NCBI GenBank assembly: GCA_018296165.2
Contig: JACKQL020000020.1
Span: 124,001 to 188,000, forward strand
Direction of reading: 5' to 3'
Source of the DNA: Termitomyces sp. T153
Lineage: Eukaryota; Basidiomycota; Agaricomycetes; Agaricales; Lyophyllaceae
DNA: 64,000 nt
Under the pieces are notes generated by a model. That model worked only from the letters and a program-made list of their open reading frames with translations. It ran no database searches and had not been told where the DNA came from. Positions 25,188 to 36,539 of the stretch are shown piece after piece (within the stretch, counting starts at the first letter, position 1; each line of letters opens with the position of its first letter). The position numbers were made by a program, and so were the translations under genes.

Positions 25188-25420
25188 TTTTCATCCCAGA
25201 CCCAACCTCACTTCGTTTGGTTAGGTCCTTGTATTTCAAACTTAATGCTTCATCCCAGACCCAACCTCACTTTGTTTGGTTAGGTCCTTGTATTTCAAAC
25301 TTAATGCTAATTCCCAGATCCAACCTCACTTCATTTGGTTAGGTCCTTGTATTTCAAACTTAATGCTTCATCCCAGACCCAACCTCACTTCGTTTGGTTA
25401 GGTCTTTGTATTTTGTTGAC
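25188..25420 (-). repeat. Helitron hairpin tandem array, proximal block
   Basis: About four further units of the same 58-60 bp repeat, the continuation of the array after R1. Confidence 0.85.
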
Positions 25421-25703
25421 CAAGTGTTGCTTTTCTCTTACCATTCAATACACTGAGATTTCATCTATAAACCAATCATGTATCTATATTACATTATTAA
25501 CAAAATACTACAATGTCCACTGGTATATATTAGAGATGCTGAAAATTATAAAAGTTAGTACTAACCAACCAATTATTTAAACTGTCACACTTACATTTGT
25601 AAACCATTAAGAATATCTATACTACATGGTCCAGCTATAGACATTAGGTGCTGAAGTTCATAGAAGTTAGCAATTTTTTGCTTGAATCCAACAAAACTCA
25701 TAC

Positions 25704-28700
25704 TTACATTTGTAAACCATTCAAGATTTCCTGATAGACAATATTTGCAGTCTTTCTTGATGTGTTTTCTGGGTCCAAGATGACTTTGATACGATCTCCT
25801 GATGTGCACCGTGAGAGTGCAACATAAAGTTGGCCATGCGAAAAAACTCCTGATTGAAGGTCCAATCCAACATGCTTGACTGATTGACCCTGAGACTTGT
25901 TGATAGTCATGGCAAAGGCCAATCGAACTGGGAATTGTCTCCTGTGCAATGGAATTGGCAAATCTTCTTCAGACACATCCATGTTGATTCTTGGAATGAA
26001 AACAATTGATCCTGCAAACTTGGCATCTCCACTGATGATCCTACATCTGAGAACTCTGGTGCTGATGTGAGTGACAATCATTCTTGTCCCATTGCAAAGT
26101 CCTTTGGTTGTATCCAGATTTCTGAGCAGCATGACAGGAACACCAATCTTCAAAGCCAATTTAGCCAAAGGCAAACTGCTGGCTCTGAGAGAGTTGAGGT
26201 ATAACATTGGATACAATCCAAGGCCATTAGGATTCCCATCATCAGATATAATAGAGTCTGCACTCTGCAAGATTTTCTCTTCTCCTGGACATCTCTGCAG
26301 AACTTCAGAGTTGATATCCTCTACATCAGAGTTCTTGCCAGAAAGGATGGTACGGTCCAGATAATACTGATCATCTTGATGGTGATCAATATGAGGATAA
26401 GTGGAAGAGATCAATCCAGTGACAGAATTGTCATCACAGATCATGGTTTCTGGAAGTTGTACTGTTTCTCCAGGCCCAAGGTTTTTTCCAGCACCAACAT
26501 CCAATAACCAAGCTGCATGAGCAATGTTATCAGGAGTCTGATCCAATCTCATGTTTTGAACCAAGTAGTGGACTTGAATTTGATCCCAAAGTCTTCCCCT
26601 TTTGAGTGAAGCAGCAATCATCTGCTGTCTGAGTCCTCATTGGATAACTGGGAGAGTTTGCCTAAAATCTCCTCCAAACACCACAGTCACTCCACCAAAA
26701 GGAACATCCTTCTCCAGAATGTCTCTGAACCCTCGATCCACAGAGTCAATGGCATTTTTGTGTTGCATTGGGACTTCATCCCAGATGACAACTTTGGTCT
26801 GGAGTAAGAGTTGAGACAACTGAGTTCCTCTTTTGATATTGGCAATGGATGTATCCAAAGCAGGAATGGGGATTTTGAACCTTGAATGTGCAGTTCTACC
26901 ACCCTCCAGCAATAAGGCAGCAATCCCAGATGATGCTACACATAATGCCACATCTCCATTGGACCGAACAGCAGAAGCCAAAGTGTTGCACACAAATGTT
27001 TTGCCACATCCACCTGCACTGTGAATGAATATCATCTTGCCCAAGTTGTTGTCCACAGAGTCCATAACTTCATTGAAGGCCCCCAGTTGTTCACCATTAA
27101 ACCTGGCCTTGTTTTCATTCACCCTTCTCTTCAACTCTTCAATATCATAATCTATTTCTTCTTGCAAAAGCCTATTTCCTGAAATCATTGAATCAGTATC
27201 AATGTCAACTCTTTATACAATGTCCAACTTGCCTGGAATCACATTCCAAACTTGTTGGGGTTCTGGCATATTGGGAAAGTCTTGAAGAGTCTTGCCAAAA
27301 TTCTTCAGATTGTCATTGATTAGATGAAGGCCATAGTCATAGACATCTTCATCAGTAAAGACTCTGTCCCTGTACTACCTGATATTCTTCAATCTGCGTT
27401 GAAGATTATCACAAATGGAGTGCTTGAATTCATCCCATAGAGCCTCTGGAGTAGTAGGAGCACAGTGGAATAGGATAGTGCAAAAGAGCTGTCTGAGAGC
27501 TGATCCTGATTGGATTGGGGCAGCTTCAGCAAGACACTGCCTCCATTCTGCATCATCTTCTAGAAGACCAAGGGCCTTGCATGCCTCCTTGTAAGTAGGA
27601 TAAGTGTGGCCATTGACTGTCCTGAGATCAGCCCATGATGTTGCATTGGTCACAACTGTCAGGAGCATCCTAAGGTAGAACCTTTCTCCCTGTTGAGGTG
27701 AAGCAAAGTACATCCTCCCAATAGCTGTTCCTCTCTGCCTCTCCTTCCAGGTCCTTTTGGAAGCTTTATAGACAAACTTGGTTGGAAAGCTCTGATAAGT
27801 GGTGTTGTTATTAGGGAATCTGGCATTGGCTTCAAACCAAGCAGTGAGTGCAGTCTTGTTTGCATTAGGCCTAGCAGCTACCATCTCCAAAGGTTCATTA
27901 TTCTGAAATTAGATTTCATGTTGGCCCTCCAAATGCACAGGTAATTGATATACAGGGGGATGTTCTCCATGGATGTTGAATTCAAAGATGTGCCAGCAAG
28001 CCTCAGGTGCAGAGATGTATCTGGCATCCAAGTGTTCCTTGATTTCATCCCTCTGGTCCATCTGCTCTCCAGCGATCTCCAAAGTTGTCCTATCATGGCC
28101 TTTGTAGATGTACTTGTGAATGTACTTGATGGCTTCCACTGAAGCACAGACCTCCACATTGATGTGACATTTGTACTTGGCTGAGAGATAAGCGTTGTAT
28201 GGAACAACATCTCAATTATCATAACAATGACCATTCTTTTCAAAGAAGCGGCCATTGTCAGGCCTGGCATATTGAGGATAGCCATTATCTCCATACTGAG
28301 TAGCCTCTTGGAATTCCTTTGGGTATTTCTTGGAACATTTGCCATCTACCATGCACTTAGCATTGGGTTTGGCAGCTCCACATGGACCATGGACCATGTT
28401 GGCAGTAACAACCTGACCACAAAGATAAGTAACTGAATTCAGGATTCAAACAAAGCCAATACCTGATACAATTGAGGCTGAGTGACTGGATCTGGAATCT
28501 GAGCAGAGACAATGGAATCCACATCAGGTGCATCCTTGATCCTGTGATGGTAATGGAAAAAGATCAAGATGTGCATATGTGGAAGTCCTCTCTTTTGGAA
28601 TTCAATGGTATGAACATAAGCCACACAGCTGCCAAAGAGACCTTCCTTGATCTCCTTTACCACAGCATTTTTCTTGAGTTCAAAAACTCTGGCAACAATA

Positions 28701-31351
28701 TCAGGTCGATCAGCAGCTGTTTGCTTCTTCCCATTGACTGCAGGTTCCTTCAAGAGAGCTTCTTCAATTTCTGACCACTTTGGATTGGCAGTCATAGTCA
28801 AGAAGAGGTCAGGTTTTCCAAAATTCCTGCAGATAGCCATAGAGTCCTGGAATAATTGCTGCATCTGTCGATCACTTCCAGTATGGGAGGATGGGAGGAT
28901 AACACGTCAGCTTTGTGGGGTGACTTGTTCATCTCCAGCAGCAGCATCCACTACTCCCTGATAAACTTCAGCTCTGATCTTCTTCTGATTGTGTCAAATC
29001 CAATTCAACTTGTTTTGTTCAGTGGAAGCCCATGCATCTACAACATATTGTTGAAATAGCCTCCCACTCCAGAGTAATGGTGCATTGAATTCCAAAGTCC
29101 TTTGCTGCAGCCTGTATGCATAATATGCTGTTTGGGTGACCTTTGCTGATCTTTGTTGATTCTGTGGTCCAAAATGAGAGCAAATGTTGGTGTGAAATCC
29201 AGGCTGTCCAGTGGGAAAGATGATGGTATAATGCAATGGAGTGTAATATGGGTGCAAGTGACTGATCTGCTTCAATTGACCTCCATGCAAGTGCAAGACT
29301 ATATCACAATCATTTGATTGCTCTTCTGAGCCATCTCCTGGAATTACAGCTGCAACTCCCTCCTGTTCATTAGGGTCATTATAGTGTCGAGGATCTCCAA
29401 AGACAGCTGTAAGCTTGACAGAAAGCCTTTGTGGTTGGCCTTCTGGAACTTCTCCCATGATCTGCCTGGCCTGCTTGTATAAGCCAATGAAGGGATTGAC
29501 TCTAGCAAGCATATCCTGCAAAGAGGCCATTATCTGAGGATCAAGCCTGGGATTGTTCTGTTGACAAAAAGCCAATTGCTGATTGTGATTGTAAAAGTAG
29601 AGCTGTGCATATACAGGCAGATTGCCTTCAATAGGAAGCAAGGCACCTGTCAAATGATGTAGTTCTTCATTGATCCTAAAGCTGTATGGTCCAGGTGCAT
29701 TGGTAATAGCATGGTCAATTTTGACTCCCAAAGATGTGAATGCAAAGGCTGCATTGTATTGATGGATTGATGCTTTAAAGATGTTAGAGAGAGGATGATG
29801 CCCATGGAGCAGGTTCAGTAAATCTGCTGGAGCATCTTGAAGCCTGGGCAAATTTACTTGGCCTTGTAAGCAGCACATGCCAAACTTTGGGCTGTTTCTA
29901 GTAGACTTGGTGAGCTTTTCAGCATCAAAATGTAAAGCTTGGCAGTGTGGACATATAACAGTCATAGGACCAAGATAGTGTGGAGGGTATTCAACCAAGT
30001 AAGGTTGCCTTCCTCTTGGAACAGGCTGAATAGGACCAAGCTGTGGTGGAATAGGAAGTCCAAGGGGAGGCTCTGGTTCTTCTGCTGGTATATTTTCAGC
30101 AGGATTTTCTGGTTGTGGTGGATCATTGGGTAGGGCAGGGTCCAAGTCTTCTGCAGGTCTCTGTTGAGCAGGATCAACATATTCCAAGCCATCATCAGAA
30201 GACATGTCATCCTGAGGACCCAATGGATCATCAAGGGGAGGATCCAATTGCTCTGCTAGTTGATGTTGAGCAGGATCAACATATTCCAAGTCATCTTCAG
30301 AAGGTATATCATTCTGAGGACCCAAATCATTGAAATCCTCTTCCAGATCAGCTTCATGTTGCTGTTCCCAACCTTGAAAGATTCTTTGAGCCATAGCTGC
30401 ATTCAAAGGCCTATGTTCAGGATTCAGATCAATATGCTATTGAACTTTGTTAATTAAAGTAGCATCTTGAAGTAGTCTTGAACTGACCTCTGCTCTGAAT
30501 AGCTCTTCTTCCTGTCTTGCTCTTTCCTGTCTTTCCTGGCTCAAAATAGCTAATGCCTGCTGCCTGTCCTGCTCTTGTCTCAGCCTTTGTTGCTCTTCTA
30601 ATACAGCCAATGCTTGTTCATGTCTGATCTGGTAGTTTTCCATCTCCTGAGCAACATTAGGAGCAGGGGGAGGTGGAGCAGGTCTGATTCTTCTAAGTGC
30701 AGGAGCAGGTAGAAGAGGCACCATTCTGGGTATAGGATGCTGTAAAGGAGCATTCCATCCTTCAGGCAAAATAGTTTGAGGAATGATCACTGTAGGTTGA
30801 GCAATAGTGGGCTGATTGAGCCTATTGTCCCTTCCATGTACAACAGATAGAGATGGCATCATGATGGGCATAGAATTCTCCATAGGAACTTTTCTCACTC
30901 TTCTAAGTGGAGGAGCAGGTGGAGGAGGCACCATTTTAGAAATGGGATTCTGCAAAGGAGCATCCCATCCTTCAGGCAAAACAGTTTCAGGGATCACCAT
31001 GGAAAATGGATCAGCAGCAGCAACTGGCTGCCTAATAGGTCTTCCTGAAGAGCTAGAAGTGGTGGCTATAGCTTGGTGATTAAGCCTCAAACCCTCAGAT
31101 CCCATACACCCAGATCCCATAGATTGATTAATACCCCCAGTTCCCATACCCCCAGGCCCAAATTGAAGTGGTGGAACAACCACAGTATTGATCTGTTCCA
31201 AAGATCTATTGTTTCTATTTGCTCGACAATTGTCAGGATCTGTCATTTGTAACTGTTCAAGTCTCCTTTGATTCCTAGCTTGTTGCCTTTGGCTTTCAGG
31301 AGTAGTAGGTGGTTGCCTATAACATCCATTGTTAAGCAATTTAACAGTCAA
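25704..31351 (-). pseudogene. Helitron Rep/helicase gene, copy 2, disabled by nonsense codons
   Basis: Homologous throughout to the gene at 10804-16457, same exon pattern: exon 1 from 31351, intron 28413-28462, exon 2, intron 27179-27232 (GC-AG: donor GCAAGT, where copy 1 has GTAAGG), exon 3 ending 25704. The zinc-finger-like CPHC, HUH (LPHMHILIFF), IKYIHKYIYKG and Walker A GGCGKT motifs all remain. In-frame stops lie at 30437-30439, 28994-28996, 28907-28909, 28212-28214, 27909-27911, 27375-27377 and 26637-26639; I noticed no frameshift. Where copy 1 can be compared, most are CGA-to-TGA or CAG-to-TAG transitions. The N-terminal region differs from copy 1 by indels in its Gln- and Pro-rich parts. 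Confidence 0.9.
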
Positions 31352-31453
31352 AAACCATTAAAATTGACTTGCATGATGAGATATTTGATGTATCAATAGC
31401 TCAATGTGGTTAAGGAGTTACTAATAAGCTTGTTAGTCAACATCAATCAATCA

Positions 31454-31711
31454 ATAGATGTGACAAAACATACTTTGTTGTGTGGCCTCCTTTCCACAAC
31501 TTCGGAAATGCCCATTATTTGGTCATGTTGTGTCAAAAAATGCGTGAGGCATGAAAAACAGTGTCCACTAAATCGCGTTTGGCCTGTTTCACATGTGCAG
31601 GCTATTTGGCATGTTTCACACATAGTCAAAAGATAGTATATATTCAGTAAAGTTGTATACTATAATTTTTTTTGGAAAAAATCTGTTCCAAGTGCGAAAA
31701 ACAGCCAAGCT
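31454..31711 (+). repeat. Dispersed repeat R2 (second copy of R1)
   Basis: Starts TAGATGTGACAAAACATACT; aligns over its length with 24900-25153, in the same orientation. It lies between the Helitron 2 coding start and the Helitron 5' end. Confidence 0.7.
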
Positions 31712-31821
31712 GCCCCAAAAGGAAGGTTCTTGGTCAGCAGCTGACAAATTTTAGTCAGCACAATCCAAAGTCGTCACATATATTGAGTGCACAGCCACTT
31801 TCCCAGGAGTCGTCGCATATA

Positions 31822-32376
31822 TTATAGATTAAGTACTGCATGAAGGTAATCCATGACACTGATGCATCACTGATGCATTAAAAATACACTACATAGGGAT
31901 TGAACCCACATCATCATGCGTAGAAATTTACAACAAGTAACACAATGACTACTACACCAAACAGTCTTAACAAAAGAGTTGAGATGGGGCATATTATTTA
32001 AGGGGAGCTTGCTCCCCTTTAATAGATATCCCTGTCCAAAGCCTTAACCAATACTAATGCTAACAAACTAACCAACCTAACAAAAAACCTAACTGAACCA
32101 TAATTGGCTAATAGTGCAAGCCATAGACAGCTCACTCAACACTACACATATACATGATGTTGATGTAACTTAATTGTCATTATGGTGTATTGGTTATGTT
32201 ACTACTTATAGTATGTGTGTATTCTTTCTGAAGGTTGTCTGTTCAATTTCAAGGTAAGGCATTTTTTTTCAGTTCCTAATGCATCAGTGATGCATTAGTG
32301 TCATGCATTACTTCCATACAGTACTTACTTTAAGTTATAGAGGATATTGCATTACATTTTTACCATAATTACACAG
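31822..32376. repeat. 555-bp direct repeat, copy 1 (two head-to-head SINE-like units)
   Basis: Looks essentially identical to 32606-33160, offset 784 bp. Each copy has a tRNA-like unit on the minus strand (A box TGGTGTAGTAGTCATTG at 31943-31959, B box GGGTTCAATCCC at 31896-31907) and one on the plus strand (A box TGGTGTATTGGTTATG at 32183-32198, B-box-like GTTCAATTTC at 32241-32250). Each unit is followed by the same tail with GATGCAT palindromes and GTACTTA. A 9-bp perfect stem AAGGGGAGC/GCTCCCCTT lies between them (32000-32019). The left end overlaps the first seven bases of Helitron 2. Confidence 0.85.
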
Positions 32377-32605
32377 AATGATGCATTAAAGTGACAGGAT
32401 CAGGTGCTTGTACATGGTTTTGGTCTTGACCCTTTGCATGGTAGTTGGAGCTGTCTGCCATTGGTGCACATGATGATTAGGTCCTCTGGAATCTATGTCA
32501 TTTCAAGATCATGAGAAACTCATTAGTGCTAGTTTGGTGAGTTCTAGTTTGGTGAGTTCAAATGGTGAGTTGTGTGAAACAAACCATTCCTCCAACTTGT
32601 TCCAT

Positions 32606-33160
32606 TTATAGATTAAGTACTGCATGAAGGTAATCCATGACACTGATGCATCACTGATGCATTAAAAATACACTACATAGGGATTGAACCCACATCATCA
32701 TGCGTAGAAATTTACAACAAGTAACACAATGACTACTACACCAAACAGTCTTAACAAAAGAGTTGAGATGGGGCATATTATTTAAGGGGAGCTTGCTCCC
32801 CTTTAATAGATATCCCTGTCCAAAGCCTTAACCAATACTAATGCTAACAAACTAACCAACCTAACAAAAAACCTAACTGAACCATAATTGGCTAATAGTG
32901 CAAGCCATAGACAGCTCACTCAACACTACACATATACATGATGTTGATGTAACTTAATTGTCATTATGGTGTATTGGTTATGTTACTACTTATAGTATGT
33001 GTGTATTCTTTCTGAAGGTTGTCTGTTCAATTTCAAGGTAAGGCATTTTTTTTCAGTTCCTAATGCATCAGTGATGCATTAGTGTCATGCATTACTTCCA
33101 TACAGTACTTACTTTAAGTTATAGAGGATATTGCATTACATTTTTACCATAATTACACAG
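32606..33160. repeat. 555-bp direct repeat, copy 2
   Basis: Second copy of 31822-32376, from TTATAGATTAAG to TAATTACACAG, after a 229-bp spacer (32377-32605) in which I see no gene. I saw no difference between the copies by eye, so the duplication is recent. Confidence 0.9.
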
Positions 33161-33285
33161 TTAAATGAAAATATGCATTTCTGAAGAACTAGTGTTGTTG
33201 ATACCAGCCATGACTTGTGATAAACATTGGGTTCAAAGACAATACAGTATATGTAGTAGAGATGGTCAATGAGTGTCTCTATGCA

Positions 33286-34340
33286 TCACTTCAGCACTAC
33301 TTTTGGTATTCTGTCAGGACCCAGCACTTTATATGGCTGGAGCTGCCTGACAGCAGCTCTGATGTGATGGCAGTTGAAGAAACATATGTCTGGGATGGGA
33401 CAGGAGTAGACAAAAGCTGGGATAGTTGGGTCTGGGGAAGGAGAAGGAAAGAAATACTCAGCTAAGACCTCTGCCTTCTGCTCATTGGTAGTAGCCCATA
33501 TAGTGCCTGTTTCCAATTCCCTTTTCAGGTCTGGGACCCAGTCTGAGGACATGTCAATGAATTCTCAAACTACATACTTGTTGGCAATGTAGATCTGCCT
33601 TGCATCAATATTCTCCAGCCATTCAGTCCAATGTTCTTCCTTAGCCTGGTGTATGCATTCTGCCATCAATGTAGAGAGACATCTTTGCTGGGTGGTTAGT
33701 CATATCTCAGAGCTTGTAAGCTACTGTAAGTTGTTGGTCCTGCCCCCAACCTGTTGGAGAGCTGTCAGCTCATTTTTCCACCACCACTTGGTGTGTGGGT
33801 AGGGGTGTCTAGTTGGTACAATGGCCTCATTTGCTATCACCTCCTGGATCATCATCATCAGGAGTAATACCTTGGAGTGCAAGTCCTGCTCACTCTGTAT
33901 GAGTCTTGGAAGGCAGCAGTAGTCTAGCTTCTCCTTGAAAAAGGGCTCAAACTTCATTCAGTCCACTGCATAGAAGTTCTTGGAGGGCTAAGAAGCAACC
34001 AAGGCACCAGTAATTCCACAACTGTGACTATTGGAAGGTGGTCAGCAAGGGAGGGGGTGCAGGGAGGGCTCAGCATTGCAGGAGATGATGGGGTTAGCCC
34101 TATTGCAGGGGTATCAGACATTATCTGGGCAGGTGCAGTGGTCACTCACTGTCTGGAGGGTGGGAGTGCCTGGGAGTAGTGCCAGCTCCATGTTATACTA
34201 GCCCTACAAGTGGAGTAGCTGCTGCATCTCCTCTCCAGACAAGTTGAGGTGTCAGTTTTCAACACATTTCCAAAAGGAATGGTGTCTGTTGAAGTTGCCC
34301 AACCATACCATATGGTCATTGACTCCTGAGCAGGCTAGTC
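33286..34340 (-). pseudogene. LINE endonuclease C-terminal half, linker and RT start (decayed)
   Basis: Reading minus from 34340: WLGNFNRHHSFW (an apurinic-type endonuclease segment, normally DFNRHH), GTPTLQT, TCPDNV and DHLPIVTVVEL in different frames, then a linker with PHTKWWWKNELTALQ, and AVRQLQPYKVLGPDRIPKVV, the start of the RT domain. Many stops and frame changes. It runs into the 555-bp repeat at its 3' side. The N-terminal half of the endonuclease is at 35530-35838. Confidence 0.7.
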
Positions 34341-34359
34341 CAAGCAAGAAGAGGAAGGG

Positions 34360-35160
34360 CAAGAGGGCAACAAGTCACAAGTCCAGGACTGGATATTCCA
34401 TGCACCCCAGAGGTGTGCTGCACATTTCACAGGCAAGAAGTGGAAAGCCTGCTCCCAGGGTGCAGTCACACTCCAGGTCCACTAGTTACCTGGCCACATC
34501 AACTTTAAGCCCAACAAATATGTGGACTTGCTTGCAAAGGAAGCTGCACAAGGATCATCCAGCCCCACCAACTACCTTTCCCTATACATACACTCTACCT
34601 GCCTCCCTCACAGCATCTCAGCCCTCTGACAGACAGCCCTGCATAAGATTGAGTCCACCTGGAGAACCTGCTGAAAGCAATCACCACACTTTCAGCTTAT
34701 CTGCAGAGTCAAAAAATTACTCCCATCCAAAGCCTATATGTGCCTGATCACCTTTGTCAACTGCCAAAGCTTGATGTTCCTAACACAGCTATGCACTGGC
34801 CACCCCCCCCTGCACCAACACCTATTCCACATCCACAAAGCTGAGTCCCTGGCATGCCCTCACTGCCAGAGCCTCATTGTCAAAACAGTGCTCCACTACC
34901 TCTTTGAATGCCCCCAGTATTAGTACAAATGATTTGTTCATTTCACCCACCCACTAAATGCAAAGCTGAGTCCATCTCACACATTCTGTGTGCTTGTGTT
35001 GCATTGAAGCATCTCTTCAGATACATCAATGCCACCAAATGCTTTAAAATTGCCATCAACCCAACTCCCCATGCACCAACACACTCAGGCAAAGCACACC
35101 CACCACCTGCTACCCCCAACAAATCAATGCCAAGTTGCCCTTAGGGGCCCATCCAAAATT
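34360..35160 (+). pseudogene. LINE RNase H and C-terminal zinc-binding region (decayed, opposite strand)
   Basis: The plus strand encodes PGHINFKPNKYVDLLAKEAA, the end of a LINE RNase H domain, then QLCTGHPPLHQHLFHIHKAE and ACPHCQ...HYLFECPQY, the zinc-binding C-terminal region of fungal LINEs. Stops are frequent. It lies, inverted, between two pieces of the minus-strand LINE. Confidence 0.65.
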
Positions 35161-35529
35161 AATCTAAAACAAATCTAATTTCTCATACTCACACTCTAAT
35201 GACAGCACCAGGCCAGATAACTACCCTCCCTACAGCTTTTACCTCTGATCAAGCTCTGGTTGTGCATGCAGCCCCTCTGCTCATCCCCAACCCACCTGCC
35301 TATTAGGCTTTCATTGTTTCTACCCCCAGCCCTTGACCCTTGAGGCTCTCTATATCAGGACCTATCAGGGGAGTACAGTCTAAAACAGCACTGGGAAGTG
35401 CTGGCCCACTCAGTCTCCATGTACATGGGGAGGTGTGGCATTCAGTAGCTCTCATAGTTGTAGTTACCTGTCCAATGTACCATGTAACATAGGTGCCAAG
35501 CACCTCACACATGTAAATGGGATGAAAAA
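35161..35529. other. Spacer between LINE pieces
   Basis: No recognisable coding sequence; probably the 3' UTR or other decayed part of the plus-strand LINE fragment. Confidence 0.4.
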
Positions 35530-35838
35530 AAAAAGTCACAAGTCCCTATTGTGGGTGCAATCCTTATACACATTGAAGATTGAGAGGTGACCAGTGTCAC
35601 CAGTGAACCATATAGCTGTGATGTCCAGGCATGGAACATCCAAAAAAGCATATGCATCTGTAGAGATGTTAGCATTGATGAGGAGAACAAACCATACCCT
35701 GTCATTCCCTTCTTGATGCCTTGTAAGAGGGTAATGGATTCTCCAGTGTTTCAAGGCTCTTGTGTTACCCAGCCAGTCAAAGTATGGCTTTTGCAAAGCA
35801 ACAATGTCCCATTTCTCTGGGTCAGTAACTGCCAGCAC
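35530..35838 (-). pseudogene. LINE endonuclease N-terminal segment (decayed)
   Basis: An open stretch of 100 codons with WDIVALQKPYFDWLGNTRA and LLINANISTDAYAF...ITAIWFTGDTGHLSIFNVY, matching the start of the endonuclease/exonuclease/phosphatase domain of fungal LINEs (the usual QEPY is QKPY here, so the catalytic Glu is lost). Confidence 0.7.
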
Positions 35839-36539
35839 TGCTTCCTGAGTAGCCAGGGACTTCCAAATGTTTTGATACCAGATACAAAAGCTTCTCAGAG
35901 GGCCTTGCTAGTTACTCATTGGGAGGGAGGAGGGGCAGCATCACTGATCTGGGAGGGCTGTTGTAAGGGGACAATCACTCCATGGGTGAACCAACAAGAG
36001 CAGGCAAAGGCACAGGCAATAAGTGAGAGTCAAGGAGCACTAGGGCAGTCAAGAGTCAGGCAAAGGGCAAGCATAGCACAGAAATGGCACTGAAGGATCT
36101 TACAGTTGGATCAATGAATAGACCTGGTAAACACTACTATTGTTTGGTCTGAGGATATGTTATCCTGCACACTATCCTATATAATACATTGCTAGAAATG
36201 ATGACTAACATAACTACTTCATCTGTTGGCAGTATGTATATGCTGGACCAGTACTGAGAGCCTACATGCACAGATAATAAATCCTCAGTGTCTGTTGTAT
36301 TAGAAGAAAGAACAACTAAATTGACTATACCTATGTGACAGATAATGACTATGCATAAGGTATCAGTACTGTAGAAACAAAAGGAAGTGATATAAGCTAC
36401 CCACATCCTCAGTGTCTGTTGTAGTAGAAGAAAGAACAACTGAGGATGGAGAGTCACATCAACCACATCTATGCCTCAATAATCACATGATCATGCAGCT
36501 ACTGACCCAGACCATACCATCCATCCAACACAACCCCAG
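35839..36539. other. Repeat-like DNA, possible Copia-old 3' LTR remnant
   Basis: No gene. The phrase TCCTCAGTGTCTGTTGTA followed by GAAGAAAGAACAACT occurs twice (about 36281 and 36408). It resembles the CCTCAGTGTTTCTGTAC...AACAACTGAGG part of the young Copia LTR, so this may be the decayed 3' LTR of the old Copia element next to it. Confidence 0.35.

Larger units (their letters stand above)
24543..31828 (-). mobile_element. Helitron copy 2 (decayed), both ends defined
   Basis: On the minus strand it runs from TCTATAATATATGCGACG (31828 downward) to a GC-rich palindrome and a terminal CATAGCTCG at 24543. Flanks are A on the 5' side and T on the 3' side, the usual Helitron A/T target, without duplication. 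The join of the flanks matches an intact SINE-like tail over 25 bp with three substitutions, confirming the ends. The 3' terminus CTCG differs from the usual CTRR. It carries a copy of the transposase gene with nonsense codons, two blocks of the hairpin tandem array, and two copies of a 260-bp repeat. Confidence 0.85.
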
